A stretch of 64,000 nucleotides of DNA from CAVXXB01 sp963765585 (GTDB lineage Bacteria; Calditrichota; Calditrichia; JAJRVZ01), in NCBI GenBank assembly GCA_963765585.1, contig CAVXXB010000021.1, forward strand, positions 186,001 to 250,000. Reading direction: 5' to 3'. The translations under genes were made by a program, and so were the position numbers. Numbering within the stretch: the first letter of the stretch is position 1; each line of letters starts with the position of its first letter. The notes beneath the pieces were generated by a model. It was not told where the DNA came from and made no database searches. It saw only the letters and a program-made list of their open reading frames with translations. Positions 36,759-45,983 of the stretch are shown here, piece by piece.

Positions 36759-38387
36759 ATGGCAGATCTAACTGGTATTACAATCGCGCAATATAAAATC
36801 CTTCGAAAAATTGAAGGCGGCAGTATGGGGGCCGTCTACAAGGCTGAAGATTTAAGATTAAAGCGTCTGGTTGTGATCAAATTTCTTAAACCGGAAATGG
36901 TATTGGATCAACGGGCAAAAGAACGATTTATCAGAGAAGCCCAATCTGCATCGTCAATCGACCATCCAAATATTTGTACAATATATGAATTCAACCAGAC
37001 CACAGATGGCAAATTTTATATGGTAATGCCATATTATTCTGGTGAGTCACTAAGCAGAATTCTGGAACGGGGTCCGCTTGATACGGACAGAGTAATTGAA
37101 ATAAGCACTCAGTTATCTGATGCACTTGCCTCTACACATGCAAAAAATATCATACATCGTGACATCAAACCAGCAAATATCTTTATCACCGATGATGGAA
37201 TTGTTAAACTTCTGGACTTTGGCATTGCAAAACTGACGGGCAACGGACCGGAGACAACGATTCAAAATCTGTCCGGAACGGTTTCATATATGTCTCCCGA
37301 GCAAATATCTGGTGCAACGGTAGACAATCGTACCGATCTATGGTCACTTGGTGTTCTGATTTATGAAATGCTTACAGGGAGGCGACCATTTGCCGGAGAG
37401 TACACCCAGACAATTACATATAGCATCCTTAATGATGATCCGGTGAGCGTCCTTTCGTATCGTAAAGATCTTCCCAATGAATTTGACTCTTTGATAAGAA
37501 AACTACTCGCCAAACAGGTGAGAAACAGATATCAACTGGCGCTGGATGTGAGTACGGATTTAAAAAAACTCCGTTCGCCAGGAGAAGATTCTGCTCATGT
37601 TCGTAATGATAAAAAACCAGAGTCAATAATTAAGAAATACCCATTTGTCTTTATCCCCGGTATGATTATCATCATTCTATTTCTTCTGTATTATTTTTTG
37701 CCAAATTTGCAGAAAAATGAGTCACCTGAGCGTATTATAACCGTGCTGCCTTTGCAAAACCGGGCTGTGCAAGAGCAAGAAACTTCACTCATTGATGGCT
37801 TTGTCGAAAACTTGATCGACCAGCTGGCAACTTTTCCTCAATTTCGTGTTCGTCCCTGGGAATTCAGCCTGTCCTTTAAAAACGCTGAGGCAGATATATC
37901 AGAAATCTATGGGGATATTGGCGGGTCAATTTTTATAAACGGTTTTTACAAAACGGCGAATGATAGTTTATTTATAAATCTCGAAATGACCGATGCTGAA
38001 CAGAAAGTAAATCTGTGGCGTGGAAAATTTACCGGTAAATCCTCAAATATCATATTGCTACAAAATAAGGCTATGCAAGAAATTACATCGGTTTTGCTGC
38101 CGGAATCCGGTAAAAACTATGAATTTGAGAATTTGCCGATATTATCGACACGTAGTATGGCATATAATTATTATGTAAAAGCGAGAGGATTTTATTATCT
38201 GTATAGTTACTCAGATAACGAAAATGCCATTCAACTATATAAAAAAGCGAAAGATCTGGATAGCACGTATGCCGAAGCTGAGGCCGGTCTGGCAGATGCA
38301 TATGCACAAAAAGTATTGCGCTTTGGTATGGATACTTCATGGCTTGATTCCGCACTGGTTATGAGCAATATGGCGATAAGGACATAA
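36759..38387 (+). CDS. Membrane Ser/Thr protein kinase, ending at an in-frame TAA
   Basis: 542 codons. Kinase domain 11-265: glycine loop IEGGSMGAVYKAED, Lys41 (VVIK), catalytic loop HRDIKPAN (Asp135), DFG (153-155) and SPEQ activation end. All key residues are intact. Transmembrane helix about 287-306, then an extracytoplasmic TolB/FlgO-like region (ITVLPLQNR... to about 450) and TPR units. The frame stops at TAA 38385-38387 in the middle of a TPR; the same frame continues PRLAEAYKAKALVYFS to 39266, so this is a nonsense interruption, not an end. Confidence 0.85.
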   Translation: MADLTGITIAQYKILRKIEGGSMGAVYKAEDLRLKRLVVIKFLKPEMVLDQRAKERFIREAQSASSIDHPNICTIYEFNQTTDGKFYMVMPYYSGESLSRILERGPLDTDRVIEISTQLSDALASTHAKNIIHRDIKPANIFITDDGIVKLLDFGIAKLTGNGPETTIQNLSGTVSYMSPEQISGATVDNRTDLWSLGVLIYEMLTGRRPFAGEYTQTITYSILNDDPVSVLSYRKDLPNEFDSLIRKLLAKQVRNRYQLALDVSTDLKKLRSPGEDSAHVRNDKKPESIIKKYPFVFIPGMIIIILFLLYYFLPNLQKNESPERIITVLPLQNRAVQEQETSLIDGFVENLIDQLATFPQFRVRPWEFSLSFKNAEADISEIYGDIGGSIFINGFYKTANDSLFINLEMTDAEQKVNLWRGKFTGKSSNIILLQNKAMQEITSVLLPESGKNYEFENLPILSTRSMAYNYYVKARGFYYLYSYSDNENAIQLYKKAKDLDSTYAEAEAGLADAYAQKVLRFGMDTSWLDSALVMSNMAIRT

Positions 38388-38483
38388 CCCCGCCTGGCTG
38401 AAGCATATAAGGCCAAGGCGCTGGTATATTTTAGCCGCAGCTGGTTTAGAGAGTCAATTGCACTCAACGAAAAAGCGCTAGAA

Positions 38484-39266
38484 ATGAACAGGAGTCATGC
38501 CCCGGCGATGGCAAACCTGGGTTGGGCCTACCTGCAAACGGGTAACTTGCCGGAAGCCATGAAAAATTTGCAGGCGGCATATCGTTTGTATCCCACAAAT
38601 CCCGCCATTCTTACCGGAATTGGATTTATCTACCTGATATTGGGTGTCGATTCTGATGCAGAAAACTGGTTGAACCATGCGTATACCCTGCAACCCGATT
38701 ATCAACCCAATCCCGGATTATTAATATTGCTACAAACGATGATCCATGGATCGGATTCAACTGATACAGATCTTTTTACCGGAATAACCGACCCAGCCTA
38801 TATCACGCAAATGGGCGATATATATTTTAAGCAGGGAAATTTATCAGAAGCCGCCAGGAAGTATTTAAGAGTTATGGATATTAATCCACAGAGCTGGCAT
38901 CCTTTTACCGGGATAAATATTTCGACCAGCACCGGTGCCATATTTAAACTAATGGGTGAAGATGATTATCAAACACTCTTCGAGCTCAGCCGGCAGCAAA
39001 ACCGGGTCGCACAAGAACAGGGCAGTGAATGGTGGGGAATCGATTATGATATGGCCGCAGTTTCATGCGCCTCCGGAAATATGCAGGAAGCAATGCAATT
39101 TTTAAACAGTGCAGTTGAAAAAGGATTTCGTTTTTCCCGCTATTTAGAATCAGATCCACATTTTGCCCCAATGAGAGAGAATGATGAATTTATACAACTT
39201 ATTCAGCAATTGCAGATAATAAATAAATCATACTATGATGAATTATCATCTGATCTACAAAATTAA
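38484..39266 (+). CDS. TPR tail of the Ser/Thr kinase, separated by an in-frame stop
   Basis: 260 residues from the first ATG after the TAA, in the same frame as the kinase; homologous sequence begins right after the stop at 38388. TPR units are visible at HAPAMANLGWAYLQTGNLPE, PAILTGIGFIYLILGVDSD and MGDIYFKQGNLSEAARKYLR. The end (YLESDPHFAPMRENDEF) matches the usual C-terminus of kinase-TPR or adenylate-cyclase-TPR proteins. No ribosome site precedes the ATG. The full protein would be about 835 residues. Confidence 0.75.
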   Translation: MNRSHAPAMANLGWAYLQTGNLPEAMKNLQAAYRLYPTNPAILTGIGFIYLILGVDSDAENWLNHAYTLQPDYQPNPGLLILLQTMIHGSDSTDTDLFTGITDPAYITQMGDIYFKQGNLSEAARKYLRVMDINPQSWHPFTGINISTSTGAIFKLMGEDDYQTLFELSRQQNRVAQEQGSEWWGIDYDMAAVSCASGNMQEAMQFLNSAVEKGFRFSRYLESDPHFAPMRENDEFIQLIQQLQIINKSYYDELSSDLQN

Positions 39267-39352
39267 AAACCTCTTTTCTATCATATTATCCTTCCTTAAA
39301 TTGCTTAACTTGAACTATTTATAACCACTAAGGCACAAAGACACAAAGTTAT

Positions 39353-39458
39353 AATAAATAATTGAATTTCGTCACCCTGAATTCATTTCAGGGTCTATTT
39401 AAAGGATTCTGAAACAAGTTCAGAATGACTTTCAGGCAATAAAAGCATTTTTACAGAA
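39353..39458. mobile_element. MITE-like element, copy 2 (inverted)
   Basis: AATAAATAATTGAATTTCGTC then CCTGAATTCATTTCAGG and GATTCTGAAACAAGTTCAGA are the reverse complement of the 30.45-kb element. Its right end lies 4 bases from the stop of the broken histidine kinase. It also abuts an 'AACCACTAAGGCACAAAGACACAAAG' repeat at 39323. Confidence 0.55.
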
Positions 39459-39461
39459 GCC

Positions 39462-40682
39462 TCAATTTAACTCATTTGGACTCAGTAAGATTTCTTTAAT
39501 ATAATGCTCTTTTAATTTTTGTCTTTGATGGATCAAATTCTTTATTCTACTTAGTAACTCAGCGGCAAGAAAAGGCTTGATAAGATAGTCATCCGCGCCT
39601 GTTTCCAGTCCTTCGATTTTATCTTCGGGTTCCGCTCGTGCTGTGAGTAATATAACCGGAATATGATCAGTACAATCATTGACCTTCAGTTTTTTACAAA
39701 GTGTATAGCCATCCATCTCAGGCATCATGATGTCGCTGATAATCAAATCGGGGATAGAATTAACAGCCGTTTTAAATCCTTCTTTACCATTTGAGGCAGT
39801 TATAATTTTGTATTCTGTATCTAAATGATCTTTCAGATATGCCCGCATATCCGGATTATCCTCAACAATCAATATATAGGGTCTATCTTTTTTGTCGATT
39901 GATGTTCTCGAATCGTGACTAGCAGGTTCGATACCAAACTCTGGGATCGTTTGAATTTGAACTTCTCTGGATTTAATTTCCTGTAAATCTGAATCTGGAA
40001 TTACGAATTTGGGAGATTTAGATTTTTTTCGATTTAAAGGCAGAAAGATAACAAAAGTGGTACCTTTATTTATTTTGCTTTCTACAGTAATGCGGCCGTG
40101 ATGAAGTTCGACTAATTCCTTTACCAGGGCCAGACCCAGACCTGTTCCCTCTTTATTTGTTTGTGTATCATTTACCTGGTAATACCGGTTAAATATTTTC
40201 GTAAGGAGAGCAGAAGGAATCCCACACCCGGTATCACTGACCCTTATTTGTACATAATCCTGTTTTTTTTTGGCATTGTTCTGCTCAGGCATTTTAAACT
40301 TATCAGAATGTGAATTAATAATAGAAATCTCCACAAGGATTGATCCTCCTCGTTCTGTGAATTTTATACTGTTCGATAAGAGATTGTAAAGGATCTCTTC
40401 GAATTTATCCCGGTCAATGAAACATGATATCGCCGGGATCTCTGCCCTGAATTTGATTTGTATTCCCTTTTGCTCAGCCAGAGATGTGAAAGACTGAACA
40501 TATTGTCTGACTAATCTGGCAATATCTGTTTTCACCAAATGTAATCTCATTTCCCCGGCAGCCAGTTTGGAGAGATCGAGTAGTTGGTTTATCAATCGCT
40601 GCAGCCGCCTCGCATTCCTCTGGATTATGGTCAGACTCACTGCGAATATTCTGGGTCGGGAATTTTGATAATATTTTATCAA
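39462..40682 (-). CDS. Hybrid histidine kinase, C-terminal fragment (DHp end, HATPase, receiver)
   Basis: True content starts at SLTIIQRNARRLQRLINQ, the second DHp helix; the codons before it are out of frame. HATPase_c follows (N-box NLLSNSIKFTERGG, G1 VSDTGCGIP, G2 GTGLGLALVKEL). The receiver domain has Asp in LIISDIMMPEMDGY and Lys in YLIKPFL. It ends LLSPNELN just after the receiver, without the AraC-type DNA-binding domain common in this family. The stop is next to the MITE-like element, suggesting truncation. One surplus base near 40620-40640 separates it from the upstream fragment. Confidence 0.8.
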   Translation of the reverse strand: MIKYYQNSRPRIFAVSLTIIQRNARRLQRLINQLLDLSKLAAGEMRLHLVKTDIARLVRQYVQSFTSLAEQKGIQIKFRAEIPAISCFIDRDKFEEILYNLLSNSIKFTERGGSILVEISIINSHSDKFKMPEQNNAKKKQDYVQIRVSDTGCGIPSALLTKIFNRYYQVNDTQTNKEGTGLGLALVKELVELHHGRITVESKINKGTTFVIFLPLNRKKSKSPKFVIPDSDLQEIKSREVQIQTIPEFGIEPASHDSRTSIDKKDRPYILIVEDNPDMRAYLKDHLDTEYKIITASNGKEGFKTAVNSIPDLIISDIMMPEMDGYTLCKKLKVNDCTDHIPVILLTARAEPEDKIEGLETGADDYLIKPFLAAELLSRIKNLIHQRQKLKEHYIKEILLSPNELN

Positions 40683-42021
40683 CCAGACCCAATATTAAGG
40701 TGAGTGGGGTACGAAATTCATGAGATATATTTGTGAAAAAGTTTGTCTTTATACGATCTAATTCCTGCAATTTTAAAAAGTGGGCATGTTCAAGAGCAAT
40801 CTTGTTTTTTAACCTCTGTCGTTTTAAATCATAAATTCTTACGAAATAAACCAGGCAAGCACTTACTAAAAAATAGATGAGATATGCCCACCAGGTTTGC
40901 CATGGCGGTTGAGTAATAATGATTCTTAATGATGCATTTTGTGTATTCCAAAAGCCATGACTGTTTATTGATCTCACCTGAAAGTCATATTCACCGGGGT
41001 CTAAATTTGTATAGGTTGCTGTATTCATATCTGTATGAATCCAGTCGTTGTCCAGGCCTGATAGTTTGTAAACGTAACGATGCTTAGATGAGGCAACATA
41101 GTCAAGCACGGTAAAATTTATTGTAAAAAAATTATGATTATGGGGAATGGTAATGATGTTCTTCTCAATTATGCTGCTATCCAGACTGGTTGATTTATTT
41201 TGAATGTTGAATTTTGTTATAACAATTGGCAGTGTAATATTATTGTTGACAATGCTATCGGGGTGGAAGAATGTAATTCCATTTTTTCCGGCAAAGTACA
41301 TGTAGCCGTTAGTATCTGTGGCACACACATTCTCCTCGGCGAAATTATTATTGATCCCATCATCTATACCAAAATTATAAAAGCGAAGGGCGTTTGTATT
41401 GAATTTCGAAATTTCTGTATGACTGCTAAGCCATAGATTGCCGTTATTATCTTCAAGAATACCGCTAATATAATTGTAATTTAAACCATCCTTAGTGTTA
41501 TATAACTGGAATCGATTCGTTTTTGTATCAAATCTGTTCAGTCCGTTTGTTGTTCCAATCCAGATTTGCCCGGATCGACTTTCGTATATTGAAGTGACCA
41601 CATTATCGCTTAAGCTGTATTTGTCACTATTTGATTTTTTAAATGCTTTAAATATATTTAATTCACGGTCAAATTTGAATAATCCGTCACCATAGGTGGC
41701 AATCCACAAATTTCGCTCACTATCTTCATAGAACATACTGATGTACTCATTACTCAGCCCCATGGCTTCGCGGCTTTCTTTTGTATGTCTTATTATTTTG
41801 CCGGTGGAAACATCCAGAATATTAAGTTTCCCGCGAAATGTCTGGATCCAGATTTTGTCATAAGAGTCCGGTATGATACAATCTAAATTATTACTACTCA
41901 GACTATTTTCATCGTGTTCAGAATATTTAAAGTATGAAGTATCTTTTTGCTGTTTGTTAATCCTGATTAATCCGTGTTTCCTGGTAGCGATCCACAGATC
42001 TCCGTCATTACCACGATGCAT
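40474..42021 (-). CDS. Hybrid histidine kinase, middle fragment (propeller blades, Y_Y_Y, membrane helix, DHp)
   Basis: Contains several reg_prop propeller repeats (DLWIATRKHGLIRI, NLWIATYGDGLFKFD, QIWIGTTNGLNRFD, NLWLSSHTEISKFN), the Y_Y_Y domain (RYVYKLSGLDNDWIHTDM...), one transmembrane helix (WWAYLIYFLVSACLVYFV) and the phospho-accepting His in NISHEFRTPLTL. The last 50 residues are out of frame. The same frame stays protein-like upstream to about 42283 (LFIDEDNTLWLSTRHG), so the apparent ATG is not the real start. Confidence 0.8.
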   Translation of the reverse strand: MHRGNDGDLWIATRKHGLIRINKQQKDTSYFKYSEHDENSLSSNNLDCIIPDSYDKIWIQTFRGKLNILDVSTGKIIRHTKESREAMGLSNEYISMFYEDSERNLWIATYGDGLFKFDRELNIFKAFKKSNSDKYSLSDNVVTSIYESRSGQIWIGTTNGLNRFDTKTNRFQLYNTKDGLNYNYISGILEDNNGNLWLSSHTEISKFNTNALRFYNFGIDDGINNNFAEENVCATDTNGYMYFAGKNGITFFHPDSIVNNNITLPIVITKFNIQNKSTSLDSSIIEKNIITIPHNHNFFTINFTVLDYVASSKHRYVYKLSGLDNDWIHTDMNTATYTNLDPGEYDFQVRSINSHGFWNTQNASLRIIITQPPWQTWWAYLIYFLVSACLVYFVRIYDLKRQRLKNKIALEHAHFLKLQELDRIKTNFFTNISHEFRTPLTLILGLVDKILSKFPTQNIRSESDHNPEECEAAAAIDKPTTRSLQTGCRGNEITFGENRYCQISQTICSVFHISG

Positions 42022-42229
42022 ATCTGATATTTGATATCCCCGGATTGGTGAGATTCCCTTTTTATTTTTTTTTCTATGGAACTTATTACTGATAGATTCT
42101 GAAGAGAGGAAACTATGCAGCCGGCCATTTCCGGTTTTATATTTAAACTGACCGTGTCTTGTAGAAAGCCAAAGTGTATTATCTTCGTCAATAAATAAGG
42201 CTTTAAAATATTTTTGTTGTGGGTGCGAA

Positions 42230-43012
42230 TTAGCCTGTCGCGGATAAAATAATGTGAAACTTATTACGGAGCCTTATTGAAGTAAGTAATCCCTTCATCA
42301 CGGGTACCACCCAATGTGTTCCCTGTCGATCAAGGAAGGCTGTCATTGTACGGTCACTGATAATGCTAAACGGATCCTTGGAATCATGGACATTGGGTGT
42401 GAATATTTTTTTGACTGGATTATATTCCGTCAGACCGAAACCGCTGGTTGCAAGCCATATGTTATCTTTACGGTCAAAATAGAGTTTGAATATAATTTTA
42501 GGAATATCGGATTTGTTCGATTGGTTTTGATCATCAAAAAAAGAAAACACACTGCGGTTGGAATCCAGATTAATTAATCCGCCTCTGGTCCCTATCCACA
42601 ATGTTCTACTTTTATCTTCAATAATTGAATAGATGGTATTGTAATTGATCTTATCGGGATCAGGGTAAATACGTTTGATTGTATTCTTCTCCAGATTAAA
42701 GCAATTTAACCCTGCTTCTGTACCTACCCATAGCAATCCGCTGCGATCCTGGAAGATTGCATATACATTGTTCTGACTTAAGCTTTGATGGTCATCCGGG
42801 TTGTGTGTGAATCTTATTATTTTTTGTGTTTTATCATTAATGCAATTCAAACCACCATTATATGTACCTATCCATATATTCCCATTGTTATCTTCAGATA
42901 TAACATTAATGGTTCCATAACTTATCTTATTTTTGTTAGCGGGGTCGTGTTCATACCGGACAAATGACTCGTGTTCCCTGACAAATAGATTCAAGCCATC
43001 TATTGTCCCCAC
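42230..43012 (-). CDS. Hybrid histidine kinase, periplasmic propeller fragment
   Basis: About 240 residues of reg_prop beta-propeller repeats (NIWIGTYNGGLNCIND, LLWVGTEAGLNCFN, TLWIGTRGGLINLDS, NIWLATSGFGLTEYN). After THWV the frame reads VPVMKGLL, whereas the +1 frame supplies GTRDEGITYFNKAP, so a G is missing near 42300. A second missing base (CC run, about 42270) leads into the middle fragment. The last 20 residues in this frame are therefore spurious or mixed. Confidence 0.75.
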   Translation of the reverse strand: MGTIDGLNLFVREHESFVRYEHDPANKNKISYGTINVISEDNNGNIWIGTYNGGLNCINDKTQKIIRFTHNPDDHQSLSQNNVYAIFQDRSGLLWVGTEAGLNCFNLEKNTIKRIYPDPDKINYNTIYSIIEDKSRTLWIGTRGGLINLDSNRSVFSFFDDQNQSNKSDIPKIIFKLYFDRKDNIWLATSGFGLTEYNPVKKIFTPNVHDSKDPFSIISDRTMTAFLDRQGTHWVVPVMKGLLTSIRLRNKFHIILSATG

Positions 43013-43313
43013 CCAAAGTCTGCCATTTGGGAATATTCAAATAGTGAGCGAACAGTTGAGGGAAAGAGATGATGGAATCCCCGGGGATATTTTTAAAAAT
43101 CGTACATGAAGTCCCGTCATATCTGTTCAATCCATCCATAGTCCCGAACCAAATGAATCCACGATGATCCTGGATAATCGCACATACACGATTATTGGAA
43201 AGTCCTTCCCTGGTGGTCAGGTGATTGAATCTGATGTCTGAATGTTGTGAAAAAACTTCAGCGGGACCAATAATGAAAAGCGTAAGGAAAATGAGTAAAA
43301 TGATGTTTCTCAT
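42951..43313 (-). CDS. Hybrid histidine kinase, N-terminal fragment with signal peptide
   Basis: Starts with a signal peptide (1-22, ending VFSQ), then the first propeller repeat (FNHLTTREGLSNNRVCAIIQ, FIWFGTMDGLNRYDG). After PGDSI the frame goes astray; STVRSLFEYS is found one frame over and NGRLWVGTIDGLNLF in the third. Two bases are therefore missing within about 60 bp (43020-43080). With five indels corrected the whole gene 39462-43313 is about 1284 residues, normal for this family. Confidence 0.75.
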   Translation of the reverse strand: MRNIILLIFLTLFIIGPAEVFSQHSDIRFNHLTTREGLSNNRVCAIIQDHRGFIWFGTMDGLNRYDGTSCTIFKNIPGDSIISFPQLFAHYLNIPKWQTLGGDNRWLESICQGTRVICPV

Positions 43314-43616
43314 GATGTGAAACCATCAATATAAAAATAGCATAGTATGTAAAATAAACTTCCGGACTGTTGTATATTCAGATAATAAATCAGAAGAGTT
43401 GTAATTGCTCAGTGACGAAACATAGAAAAGATAATTTAATATTTTCAGCTGTTCAAGGATAATGTTAATAAAAGATATTCCAAATAGTGATTTAAAGGAG
43501 GATGGTTATGTAAAAAAAATGTACATGCATATTATTAATTTTTTATATTGATGTTGTTTATTTTTTGTGGCAGGGGTTTGGGCATGTTGATCTCCACTAA
43601 ATATTAAGGACTGGGT
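43314..43616 (+). other. Intergenic gap between the divergent kinase and peptidase
   Basis: 303 bases, AT-rich. AAGGAGGATGGTTATG at about 43495-43510 opens only a two-codon frame and leads nowhere. AAGGACTGGGT at 43607-43616 is the ribosome site for the peptidase leader. No repeat or RNA seen. Confidence 0.4.
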
Positions 43617-43697
43617 ATGGCAAAGCAAATTACATTTTGTTATGGACTATTCATACTAATATTCTCAATCACATTATCAATTAATGAGAAAAATTGA
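43617..43697 (+). CDS. Signal-peptide leader of the DPP-IV peptidase, out of frame with its body
   Basis: 26 codons from an ATG with AAGGA seven bases upstream: MAKQITFCYGLFILIFSITL then SINEKN and TGA. This is a perfect export signal with nothing behind it. Adding one A to the five-A run at 43689-43693 joins it to LNLTYDQVFNRAEPKV of the peptidase. The combined length is then a whole number of codons (730). Confidence 0.7.
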   Translation: MAKQITFCYGLFILIFSITLSINEKN

Positions 43698-45805
43698 ATC
43701 TTACATATGACCAGGTTTTTAACCGGGCGGAACCAAAGGTTTTTAAAAGTTTGCCAAGCATAAAAGGCTGGCTTGATGATTCACATTATCTGGAATCACG
43801 CACTGATCCAGAATCCAAATTGACAAAATTAATAAAGATCCGTGCTGCAGATGGCGCAGAATCTGTATTTATTGATTATAGTAGTTTTGATGCCGATTTT
43901 CCTGAGGACCTGAAACCCGATGCTCATATTACCAGGACGAATGACTACTCCTTATTTCTGTACCGCTATGGTACCGATCTGTATTTTTATAATCTTGATA
44001 ATAAAGAATTTAAACAGTTAACAGCAATTGAGGGAAAAGAAGAAAATGCGACTTTTTCGCCGGACCGGAAATGGGTTGCATTTACCCGCAATAATAATCT
44101 ATTTGTGTCAGATCTGACGACCGGTTTGGAGACCCAGTTAACAAACGATGGTACTGATCTGATTTATAATGGGAAGGCCTCCTGGGTATATTACGAAGAA
44201 ATTCTGGGACGAAGATCGAGGTATAAGGCATTTTGGTGGTCACCAAACAGTAATAAAATTGCCTTTCTAAGATTTGATGACACCAATGTGCCCGAATTTA
44301 CTCTGGTCAGTGCCGAAGGCCAGCATGGCCGCGTTGAAACCCAACGTTATCCCAAGGCCGGAGATCCTTTACCCGGAGTGCGTCTCGGCATTGTTGATGT
44401 CAACTCGCAGAAAATTTCCTGGGTAAACCGCCATGTCATTTTTGATGAATATATTGCATGGCCTATATGGTCTACAGACGGCAAACACCTTTATTATCAG
44501 TGGAGCAACCGTGATCAGAACCAGCTAAAGATTTTTAAAACCTCCGTTGAGACAGAAGAATCAAAACAAGTTTATGAAGAAACTCAGAAGTCCTGGGTTG
44601 GATTTTTTAGTGATGTGACAATGTTGCCCGATGGTTCCGGATATTTATTGCGATCCGATAAAGATGGATGGCATAATCTGTATCGTTTTAATATGGAGGG
44701 TGAACTGATCAATAAAGTGACAAGCGGAAAAATGACGGTTAATAAAATTCTGTTTCTGGATATGAAAAAAAACCGGGTATTTTTTGCAGGATGGAAGGAT
44801 CACTCCAGTGAAAGCCATCTCTTTAAAGTAAACCTGGATGGTACTGGCCTTGAAAAAATCACGAGGATTCCAGGTTCTCACTCCTGTGAAATTGCACCGG
44901 GCGGCAAGTATTTTTATGATTCTTATAGCAATCTGGTTCAACCGGAAAAGCGGGATCTGTTATACACTGATGGACGGTTGATCCGAAATATTGGTGATAA
45001 GACACTTGCTGAAACAGATAAATATAATATGGCAAATGTAGAATATTTTGAAATACCCACGAGCGATGGAATTAATCTGCCGGCAATCTGGGTGTTGCCA
45101 TCTGATTTTAATCAGGATAAAAAGTATCCGATATTATTCCGTGTATATGGCGGGCCGGGAAGGTCCAGTGTCAAAAACTCATACCGCCCGCTTCGTGATT
45201 TTTATCTTGCCCAGCATGGGATTATTACCATTGCAGTTGATCACCGAGGATCCAGTCACTTTGGAAAAACGGGCAAAGAATATATGTACCGGAATCTTGG
45301 CAAGTACGAAGTCGACGATTTAACAGAGGCCGTAAATTGGCTGAAACAAAAGCCATTTATCGACAGTACCCGGATTGGCATTACCGGGGGAAGTTACGGT
45401 GGATATGTGGTATGTATGGCACTCACTTATGGTGCGGACTATTTTACACATGGTATTGCAGATTATTCAGTCACAGACTGGCAGCTATACGATGCCACAT
45501 ATACGGAAAGATTTATGGATCACCCGCTTGATAATCCCGAGGGATATCTGCAGTCATCTGCCCTGACGCATGCTGAGAAATACAAAGGGCAGCTGATGTT
45601 GACACATGGCACAATGGACGATAATGTCCATATGCAGAATACGATTCAACTGGTGGATAAACTGACCAATATGGATAAAGATTTTGAACTTGTTTTGATA
45701 CCGGATTCGCGACATGGTACCAGCTGGTTAAAGAGAAAGTTTGCGACCAGGAAAAAAATAAATTTCTGGTTCAGAAATCTTCTGGATATGGAAATTCCTG
45801 ATTAG
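43694..45805 (+). CDS. Dipeptidyl-peptidase IV-type serine peptidase (S9B)
   Basis: 703 codons from an in-frame TTG that has no ribosome site; the true start is probably the ATG at 43617. N-terminal eight-bladed DPPIV propeller (YDQVFNR through about 480: KASWVYYEEILGRRSR, FWWSPNSNKIAFLRFDD). C-terminal alpha/beta hydrolase: oxyanion region FRVYGGPGRSS, nucleophile Ser in GGSYGGYV (codon near 45392), acid Asp in THGTMDDNVH and His in DSRHGTSW. The conserved Glu motif YYEE supports N-terminal amine binding. It removes X-Pro or X-Ala dipeptides in the periplasm. Confidence 0.88.
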   Translation: MNLTYDQVFNRAEPKVFKSLPSIKGWLDDSHYLESRTDPESKLTKLIKIRAADGAESVFIDYSSFDADFPEDLKPDAHITRTNDYSLFLYRYGTDLYFYNLDNKEFKQLTAIEGKEENATFSPDRKWVAFTRNNNLFVSDLTTGLETQLTNDGTDLIYNGKASWVYYEEILGRRSRYKAFWWSPNSNKIAFLRFDDTNVPEFTLVSAEGQHGRVETQRYPKAGDPLPGVRLGIVDVNSQKISWVNRHVIFDEYIAWPIWSTDGKHLYYQWSNRDQNQLKIFKTSVETEESKQVYEETQKSWVGFFSDVTMLPDGSGYLLRSDKDGWHNLYRFNMEGELINKVTSGKMTVNKILFLDMKKNRVFFAGWKDHSSESHLFKVNLDGTGLEKITRIPGSHSCEIAPGGKYFYDSYSNLVQPEKRDLLYTDGRLIRNIGDKTLAETDKYNMANVEYFEIPTSDGINLPAIWVLPSDFNQDKKYPILFRVYGGPGRSSVKNSYRPLRDFYLAQHGIITIAVDHRGSSHFGKTGKEYMYRNLGKYEVDDLTEAVNWLKQKPFIDSTRIGITGGSYGGYVVCMALTYGADYFTHGIADYSVTDWQLYDATYTERFMDHPLDNPEGYLQSSALTHAEKYKGQLMLTHGTMDDNVHMQNTIQLVDKLTNMDKDFELVLIPDSRHGTSWLKRKFATRKKINFWFRNLLDMEIPD

Positions 45806-45983
45806 AGTAGCAAGTGACGAATAAATCGTGAGTTTTTATTATATGATTAATTGATTCATTTTTGACAGGATTACATTAATTATAATTGTATTAGAATCAA
45901 CAAAGAAATAATTAAATCAAGGCTTTTTGATTGTAAAAACAATCCATTTATTAATTCTCTTATCCGTCTATCCTATCCACCGC

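Noticed and set aside
38385..38387. In-frame TAA as selenocysteine or pyrrolysine recoding
   Set aside because: Those use TGA and TAG; there is also no catalytic Cys/Sec position in a TPR.
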